A DNA stretch of 11,400 nt. Origin: Cudoniella acicularis (Eukaryota > Ascomycota > Leotiomycetes > Helotiales > Helotiaceae). Below, piece after piece: positions 5,549 through 11,400 of the stretch. The notes beneath the pieces are model-generated. The model ran no database searches. It was not told the DNA's origin and was given only the letters and a program-made list of their open reading frames with translations. The stretch covers positions 1 through 11,400 of the forward strand of contig JAAMPI010001685.1 of the NCBI GenBank assembly GCA_013054445.1, written 5' to 3'. Numbering within the stretch: the first letter of the stretch is position 1; every line of letters begins with the position of its first letter. Both the position numbers and the translations under genes were made by a program.

Positions 5549-7075
5549 ACTAGACATAAAATACGATTTTATCTCTACTATTTTAAAGCGCGCTAAGCTA
5601 GCGCTAAAGCTGCTTAAACGCGACGCGATTCCGACTAAAATAGCCGAAAATCGCCCCCTAGGGACACTACTACCACTACCTAACCAATCAGGAAGCGCCC
5701 CGGACAACAATATAGATATAGTCGACCAGATCGCTATGCCCCCTAAGCCACAGCTAAATCGCATTACAGGCCTCGACAGATCTCGATATAACTTCGATTT
5801 TACCTTACCCGACCACCTTAGCCGCCCACCCCCTATTCCGAAGCAGAGTTTTCACCTGAACCAGGGGGGCGACCCGATTAGGAAGCGCCCCCTAGACCGT
5901 GTAGAGGACTAATCAAACAAGCGAACCTCTCTTTCCCAAATCGGTAATACGCCTAGGCCCCTTATTCTAGAAGCGAGAGACCTTCTAGTAAAAGCCATAG
6001 GATTAGCTAAATCCTACGACAAACAGACCAGAATCCTTGATTTATTAGAAATATTTCGAGACTATACCGAAAAGGGAAAGGTCTATTCTACCTTAAAGAT
6101 TATTGCCTCCTAGGTAGCTAATCTAGAGTCTACTATACGCAAAATCGAGTCTAAAACTAAGGAAATAGTAAAGGCTACTATAAATCTACCGACTATCGTA
6201 TAGATCGCTTCGATCGACCTAAAATCTACTACGAATACGGCTATACCCTAGGAATAGACGCTAGTCGAAAAGAAAAAGAATCAACCTAAAAAAGACAACT
6301 TTAGGACAGACTAGTAAAGACGACTTGTTCTGATCTAATTAGGGGGCTAGATTCTTAAATTCAGCCCCTTTTCTATACGAAACAAGCTTAATCAAGCCTT
6401 CTTAGATAAAGAATTCAAGGACCTAGTTGTTACTAGCGTTATAAGGTCCCTCGGTTAGAATATTATAATCACTATAACCCCTGTCTTTACTACCTATTAT
6501 CCCCTATTCTAGCTTTTAAAAAGACGAACCCTAGTATAAAGTAATATTATATAGTATCCTAGTATCGGACTTTAATAACCCCGATAGTATAAGCCTTATT
6601 ATCGACGAGATTCGTACCTTTAATAAAGGATTTAACCTAATCGGTACCCTTTATTAGATATCACCTAAGGAAAAAAGACGATTTAGCTAATCAGGATCGG
6701 TAGTAATAGCTTTTACGATAGAAGAAGAAGTAATCCGAGCTATTAGGGGACGCCTCTATATTATAGGGATTAGCGTACGAGTAGAAAATCTATATTCTAC
6801 GGCACCGATTACGTAGTATAGGAACTGTTAAGGATTCGGCTACTTAGACTCCTAGTATAAAAGAGNGNCNATTTNTAGGCTATNTAGTNCNTANCANNAN
6901 ACNAANCANNANNACTNNTCNATCTNCNANGCAAAAGCTACTATATGNCCTNATNTAGAGGCTAAGTNTNCTAACTNTAAGGGAAACNATANNGNAAATA
7001 CGAAGACNTNCGAGATATTACTAGCTACTACGACTAAGACGNAAANAACAACTANTATATNATNTATAGTAATAT
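5549..7075 (+). pseudogene. LINE ORF1 (gag-like RNA-binding protein with zinc knuckles)
   Basis: The first stretch is open for about 120 codons (5549-5909), Pro-rich, with RKRPLDRVED near its end. A conventional ATG lies at 5736. After the first stop the frame continues with KSYDKQTRILDLLEIFRDYT. Further on, in shifted frames, come SDFNNPDSISLIIDEIRTF, ISPKEKRR, VVIAFTIEEEVIRAIRGRLY and the zinc knuckle region (YRNC.GFGYLDS.YKR near 6820-6865, then Cys/His codons showing as TNT and NAT up to about 6990). This is the usual layout of Tad1-group ORF1, which coats the LINE RNA. A frameshift separates two blocks near 6470-6540. Several knuckle Cys codons are TAT or ambiguous. Confidence 0.7.
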
Positions 7076-8293
7076 AAAGATCTTATAAGCGAACCTNAAT
7101 NNAAGCTCGANAGCTANTNAGAATANANTANAGATAGNNGTCGAACTTAAANTCGATATATTACTTATCNAGGANCCNTATATTATCNAAGAACACAACT
7201 NNGACGACTTTAGNATAGCNAGGTCTACGNCANANACTAGCTTTANTNAGATNNTACCNAAATATAGNNGCTTNNGACCTCGAACCNTTATATATATNTN
7301 AAAATCACTNCTANNNATAGCGAGTATATNCTTANTTTCGCNANNAGACCNAGACCTNTTAATTATCGATATTATANAAGNAGATANTAAAATCNANCTT
7401 CTTAATATCTATAATNAGAAGAACNAACANCTAGACGATTCTANGCCNACGATCNAACGACTCNTATTCGACNAACAATTACNANTANACGCGATATTAG
7501 NAGGCGACTTTAATACCNACNACCNCTNGTAGGACCNACNAGNAAAGCCNTCCCTAGGAGCCGAACTATTAGTNAAGTNGTTTNAGAACTAAGANCTAGA
7601 ACTAATAAATAAACCGGGAAAAGGNANCTTCTATAGGNNAAATATNGCTAGGCCGAGCGTNCTCGATTTAACNCTAGCTANTAANGNAATAGCTAATAAT
7701 ATCGAAGACTNGNAAATAATCGACTANCTTAGGTCCGATCACTANNGACTACTCTTNACTATTATAGGNAGCGGGAACCNCNTAATCGATAACCCTGCCT
7801 TTAATATCNANTTCCGTANAGAGGAAGCCGACTAGGACCGATTTACTACGCTTCTACGAGTAAATATATNAAATTCGCCTATATTTAGCTNNAATAAGCT
7901 TTAAANAATNAAGGAATCAGTNAGATCGATCGACCTACTTNAAAATCNAAGAATATNACCTANTCCTACTATTATAGCTANTNAGTTCCTAGACTNANNA
8001 GCTCTAGAACTCACCNAGGCTATTATTANCGNAGNAAAGTCGAGTATTCNAGTTAGTAAGCCAGGGGNAAAGCCAAAGCNATNGTAGTCACCTGANTTAA
8101 AGCTATTANNGAAGGATATAATAAAAAAGCAAAGNTCGATTAGNTACGATAGNNNCGANTCGACTNAGGACTATCTAAAAGNAAAGAACACNTACTTCNA
8201 GGCGATAAAGTCGGCTAAGCGGGACNANTNGAATGCCTTCCTNGAAAAGNGNGACTCGAAGTCTATATTNAAGGCGCTAAAATATANNAATTN
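6866..8293. other. Cluster of scattered single Ns (ambiguous bases), not a gap
   Basis: Well over a hundred Ns occur singly or in twos or threes among called bases, confined to this stretch. Where the protein is recognisable, the N resolves as C/T or G/A. TNT stands for Cys (TGT or TAT), NAT or NAC for His (CAT/CAC or TAT/TAC), and NAGGANCCNTAT for the QEPY motif of the endonuclease. This is the pattern of a consensus over several RIP-mutated copies with the ambiguity codes turned into N, not of missing sequence. Confidence 0.75.
7085..7800 (+). pseudogene. LINE ORF2, endonuclease domain (EEP fold)
   Basis: Despite the Ns the order of motifs is clear: an N-terminal QANLQ-like start, the QEPY motif (near 7170-7185) with its catalytic Glu, LLIIDI near 7360, GDFNT followed by a HHPLW-like block (7500-7535) with metal-binding Asp and Asn, KPGKGxFYR and PSVLDLTL near 7610-7675, and SDH followed by GLLF near 7735-7765. 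In living elements this domain nicks the target to prime reverse transcription. Trp of HHPLW reads TAG. Catalytic residues look kept where bases are called, but stops make the ORF inactive. Confidence 0.75.
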
Positions 8294-8329
8294 CTCGCGT
8301 AACGAGCTAATCCTATTAATCTAATCTAC

Positions 8330-10020
8330 TTTTAGCCTATAGGACTCCTTCTTAGGTAAAGCCTTGGCTTTTAGAGAGACCCTCTTCCCCTCTCTACTAA
8401 TTATAGAGCCTCTTTCTTAAGAAGACTATAAATCAGCAGACTAGGATTAGCTAGCTCTTAGCTAATCAGAGCTACTAAACGCTTGCTCGGCAAAAGTCAA
8501 AGGTAAAACACTAGGACCTGACTATATCACCTAGGTGATTATTACTAGGGCTTACTAGATAATACTAACACCCCTTTTTAAGCTATTCGAGTTGCTTATT
8601 AACCTAGGATATTACCCTACCTACTAGAAACAAGTAACTAGAGTTATTCTAAAAAAGCCTTATAAACTAGACTATTTAATACCTAAGATATATTAAGTAA
8701 TATCACTTCTTAATTACCTTAATAAAGTTAGTAAAAGGATACTAGTATAGAGACTAGCTTATCTAGTAGAGACTATTAGCCTACTATATAACTTATAGAT
8801 TAGTAGACGCCTTAAAAAATCAGCTATCGACACTACCTTATTATTTATAAATAAAGTAGAAGCTTATAAGAGAAATAAGTAAAAAACAACGACTCTATTT
8901 CTAGATATTAAGAGTGCTTTTAACTATATAATAAAGAATAGGCTATTATCGATTTTATAAGACCTCCTTTTACCTAGTTCGGTAATAGCCTAGGTCTCGT
9001 CCTTTCTAAATAACCGACTACTTCGACTTACTTTTAATAGCTAATTAGAAGCCTTCTCTATAATCGATACTAGGATCCTATAGAATAGCCCTATATTACT
9101 AATCCTGTTCCTTATCTATATAAGAAACCTTTTTACTACTACTAAATCAGGACTAGTTAAATACCTCTCTTATATCGACGATATATCGATTACTATTAAA
9201 TCGACTAGCTTAAAGAAGAACGCTAAGATCCTAGAAAAAGAGGTTTAAAAGCTATATTAACTAGCCTTTAAGAATATAATATAATTCGACTTAATAAAGA
9301 CAGAATTAATCTACTTTACTATCTTAAAAGACGCTAAACTAGCTAAAATCATATTACTAGATAGAGCGATTATCGAGTTAAAAGAAGTAGTTAAATAGCT
9401 AGGTATCTACTTTAACTAGAACCTTACTTTTAAACAGCACGTTATAATTAGAGTCTCTTAAGCAAGGTCGGCTTTTTATCGACTAGCTAGACTAGCTAAC
9501 TTAGAAAGAGGATTATTACCTACTACTATATAATAGCTATATCTTATCTACGTCACTAGTATATCAGACTATAGATCGATTATCTAGTAGCATGGCTAAA
9601 ACTAATTTAAAGGCCCTCTCTAGCTATTATAAAACCTAGGCCTTTAAGGATAAATCAATCAATCAATCAATCAATCAAACCTAGGCCTTTAGAAAATATT
9701 AGGGATATTTAAAACTATACCTATTATACCTATAGAACTCGAATTAGCACTACTATTACCTAATATTTGACTAAACAACTCGATTAGACAATATGCTTTC
9801 TAGGCCCTTAAATTACTATTAACTTATCTAATCTTATAACTAGAAGATAATATAATCGATATAATTAAAGCACTACCTAATATAATTAAAATACTACTTA
9901 ATATACTAGAAAAAGACGAATTATTGATCTCTTATTATTACTAGCTAATAGATTTAACTAACTATAAGCTAGATATAACTAGAATAGCTAAATAGCTAAA
10001 TATAACTAGAGACTAAAATC
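8330..10020 (+). pseudogene. LINE ORF2, reverse transcriptase and thumb region
   Basis: Blocks in order: GPDYIT near 8515, VILKKPYKLDY near 8650, LNKVSKRIL near 8725, KSAIDTTLLF near 8820, TLFLDIKSAFNYIIKNRLLS (8890-8950), LNNRLLRLTFNS near 9010, a degenerate IPQGSPLSP-like block near 9080, SYIDDISITI (YIDD at 9171-9182, both Asp kept), KTELIYFT near 9300 and LGIYFN near 9400. The thumb follows with HVIIRVS, SAFYRLARLANLERG and SDYRSII. Many Gln, Trp and Arg positions are now stops, so it is dead. At 9632-9691 a short insertion repeats NLGL in frame; the sequence afterwards continues KILGIFKT. Confidence 0.8.
9632..9691 (+). mobile_element. Extremely 5'-truncated LINE insertion (30 bp) with 15-bp target-site duplication
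   Basis: AAACCTAGGCCTTTA occurs at 9632-9646 and again, without a mismatch, at 9677-9691. Between them lies AGGATA followed by six AATC units (9647-9676). The same AGGATA(AATC)6 AA forms the 3' end of the LINE at 11199-11400 when read on its own strand. The structure therefore matches target-primed reverse transcription that copied only the last bases of a LINE. The total gain is 45 bp, so the frame around it is unchanged. All CA steps of the insert are intact inside a region almost without them. Confidence 0.85.
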
Positions 10021-10339
10021 TAAAAAACCTAATAGATTTTATAAAAACGGTTATATAAACCTCTTTCCTAGATAGGTTAGCGCTATAACACGTGACTATC
10101 AAGGATCAGACGATAGAAGACCCTCTGACTAATTAGCGCGGAGAAAACAAGGGTATTTTACCCGACTCGCTTAATCTAGAGGCTATAGATATAGCTATCT
10201 AAGAACTAATAAATTAAGTAGCTAACTAAGAGTCAACTAATTAAGACCCCCTGACTATAATTATATAAACTAAAAACGATTTTATTAAAAATCGTATAAA
10301 CTACTTAATTATATATAACTTAGCTAGAATAGCTAAAGT
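10021..10339 (+). pseudogene. LINE ORF2, degraded segment between thumb and RNase H
   Basis: Very A+T-rich, RIP-mutated sequence without long open frames. Short in-frame stretches such as KDQTIEDPLTN, ENKGILPDSLNLEA and TKNDFIKNRINYL show that ORF2 continues in one frame, ending with ARIAKV where the LTR begins. No known domain is recognised here. Confidence 0.5.
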
Positions 10340-10674
10340 TGTTAGATATATAGTAATAAATACTTATATCTATAATAAGAACTATTAGTAATATGTATTA
10401 CTAATATATATTACTAAGCAGAAGGTTCTAGAAGCTTATAGAAGCTTCTAGTGATGTCTTTCCTTGATTTATAAGCAGGTGGCAAAAACTAGTCATAGAC
10501 AGTAGTTGATTTCTAATCAATAGAATCTTCTAGTCTATATTACTAATAGATGATTTCTAATAAATAAAATCTTCTAGTCTCTTTATAAGTAGTATATATA
10601 GGTCTCCTCTTATCCTTTAGATAGCTTCTCTCTCTAAGTAAAATAAAATATTCTTTAATACGATATAAGACTCA
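10340..10674 (+). mobile_element. Probable copia-type solo LTR, about 335 bp, inside the LINE
   Basis: The segment starts TGTTAGATATATAG and ends near GATATAAGACTCA, interrupts LINE coding sequence, and has an LTR-like order: A+T-rich U3, TATATATAGG TATA box (about 10590), CTCTCTCT start region and AATAAAATATT polyadenylation-like sequence (about 10640). It keeps CA and TG in its middle (GCAGGTGGCAAAAACTAGTC) unlike the LINE on both sides. No matching 5-bp target duplication was found (AAAGT before, CCGCT after), so the ends, or the solo-LTR reading, are not certain. A miniature transposon is the alternative. Confidence 0.55.
10507..10594 (+). repeat. Two imperfect 44-bp tandem units inside the solo LTR
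   Basis: Each unit has the order TGATTTCTAAT, AAT.GAATCTTCTAGTCT or AATAAAATCTTCTAGTCT, then an A+T-rich end. The starts are 44 bp apart (10507 and 10551). The pair lies just upstream of the TATA box, where LTR enhancer repeats often sit. Confidence 0.75.
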
Positions 10675-10689
10675 CCGCTTAAGCGATAC

Positions 10690-11198
10690 TTCTACTGTCC
10701 ACCTTAGCCGCCTACCGACGACTATATAGATATATCTTCTATATATACTATATACCACGTACTACGGCTATACCCTTCCTATAAGATTAGGGCAATAAAA
10801 GCAGTATAAAAGATAGTCGATAAAGGGGCCTTACTTACGCTTAATTAGGTACTAGGGTATATAGAAATAGAAGGCAACGAGGAAGCTGATTCGCTAGCTA
10901 AACGAAGCACTAAATTAAGCTCGATATCGATAAAGACTAGCTTTATATCACTTAGACTTTTAATATAACAAATCGGCACTTTAGAATAGTAGAAGGCTAT
11001 AGACCGATATAGTGACAAGGAACGAGCTAATCAGAACCCTAAGACCTATTCGAAGCTATTCCTCTACTAGACGAGGTTAAATCTACGAATCCTAGGCGAC
11101 ACGAAAAGAGAGCTAGCTAGCTCGTTCTACTAACTCAAACTCGGCTACGGCTATATAAAGACCTATTTATATCGAATCAAAAAGTTAGATAACGACAC
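10690..11198 (+). pseudogene. LINE ORF2, RNase H domain and C-terminal segment
   Basis: In one frame the sequence reads YPSYKIRAIKAV, KIVDKGALLTLN, VLGYIEIEGNEEADSLAKRS (GNEEAD at 10873-10890), the last matching the HxPGHxxIxGNExAD motif of LINE RNase H. The His codon after LG is now TAT (Tyr), a RIP-type loss of a catalytic-site residue. After the RNase H domain come DRYSDKERANQNPKTYSKLF, ELASSFYQLKLGYGYIKTYL and RIKKLDNDTC, the usual C-terminal tail of this LINE group that ends in a Cys/His cluster. The tail is cut at its first Cys codon by the LINE at 11199. The domain removes RNA from the RNA/DNA hybrid in active elements. Confidence 0.75.
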
Positions 11199-11224
11199 TT
11201 GATTGATTGATTGATTGATTGATT
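11199..11224. repeat. Tetranucleotide run (GATT)6, the LINE tail
   Basis: TT is followed by six perfect GATT units (AATC on the LINE's strand). Repeated short units in place of poly(A) are the usual 3' tail of some LINE groups. The count equals that in the 30-bp insertion at 9647-9676. Confidence 0.9.
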
Positions 11225-11400
11225 TATCCTTTTTACGTCCTTTATAAGTCAGAGACTATAGTAGGACGGCTGGGTTTCAAGCCCTAGCGAGTCAAGAGTA
11301 TTTACAAAAGGTAGTAATCCAAGTATTCCAGGTGACAGTGAGGGTCTGGCCCTAATAATAACAAAAGGAAATAATATAAAGACTGATTAGACGTCCCCTT
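11199..11400 (-). mobile_element. 3' end (UTR and tail) of a second LINE, opposite strand, not RIP-mutated
   Basis: On the minus strand the sequence ends GTAAAAAGGATA followed by six AATC units and AA, the same tail as the micro-insertion at 9647-9676. The rest (11231-11400) has no open frame and looks like a 3' UTR. CA, TG and TGG are common, unlike the LINE it sits in. Its body and second target duplication lie beyond the window. It interrupts the Cys codon of the first LINE's C-terminal tail. Confidence 0.75.

Larger units (their letters stand above)
5500..11198 (+). mobile_element. Tad1-type LINE, RIP-mutated, interrupted by later insertions
   Basis: Order of parts on the plus strand: ORF1 with zinc knuckles (to about 7075), apurinic-type endonuclease (about 7085-7800), linker, reverse transcriptase (about 8400-9600), connection, RNase H (about 10690-10960) and a C-terminal segment ending RIKKLDNDTC at 11199, where another LINE starts. 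Only the last part of ORF2 and the 3' UTR are missing. It is broken by a short tail insertion at 9647-9676 and by an LTR at 10340-10674. RIP stops are found throughout, mostly TAG for Trp or Gln. The 5' edge near 5500 is approximate; it seems to sit inside the gypsy element. Confidence 0.8.

Noticed and set aside
5546..5764. 72-codon minus-strand ORF
   Set aside because: It is the complement of the open 5' part of LINE ORF1, which has the recognisable continuation on the plus strand.
6866..8293. Ns as an assembly gap
   Set aside because: Called bases between the Ns keep the LINE endonuclease reading frame and motifs without a break, so no sequence is missing.
9651..9676. The AATC run as a simple microsatellite or a CRISPR-like array
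   Set aside because: The flanking perfect 15-mers and the shared AGGATA leader identify it as a LINE tail; there are no spacers.
1..11400. tRNA, rRNA, CRISPR, phage or bacterial operon features
   Set aside because: No cloverleaf, rRNA block, spacer array or bacterial gene organisation was seen on either strand.

Overview
The window looks like the nuclear genome of a filamentous ascomycete. The genes carry short GT-AG introns, pyrimidine-rich upstream tracts and Kozak-like starts. About 60% of the window is retrotransposon DNA bearing the marks of repeat-induced point mutation (RIP): CpA and TpG are almost gone, TpA is in great excess, CpG is kept, and Trp and Gln codons have become TAG or TAA.

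Layout. (1) 14-1810, minus strand: a salicylate synthase of the MbtI/Irp9 chorismate-binding family in three exons, with the catalytic C-terminal part fully open and an apparent one-base frameshift in a low-complexity C-rich stretch of exon 2. (2) 1811-3834: intergenic DNA with a CRE-type palindrome, two related LTR fragments (2332-2556 and 3311-3574), a minus-strand gene start cut off by the first LTR, and small tandem repeats. (3) 3835-4002, plus strand: the first two exons of a flavin-containing monooxygenase-like gene, ended exactly at the edge of an LTR. (4) 4003 to about 5500: the 3' part of a chromodomain-type Ty3/gypsy element on the minus strand (LTR, end of pol with integrase C-terminus and chromodomain), with an opposite-strand coiled-coil ORF overlapping the pol end tail to tail. 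(5) About 5500-11198: a Tad1-type LINE on the plus strand (ORF1 with zinc knuckles, then ORF2 with endonuclease, reverse transcriptase and RNase H), heavily RIP-mutated. It is itself interrupted by a probable copia-type solo LTR (10340-10674) and by a 30-bp LINE tail with a 15-bp target duplication (9632-9691). (6) 11199-11400: the 3' end of a second LINE on the minus strand, not visibly RIP-mutated, inserted into the end of the first.

The region is best read as a layered transposon nest beside a biosynthetic gene. A gypsy element landed in the monooxygenase gene, a LINE probably landed in the gypsy element, RIP mutated both, and a later wave of LINE insertions that kept CA and TG followed. 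Boundaries of degenerate elements are approximate. All family assignments are by eye from motifs; no database search was possible.
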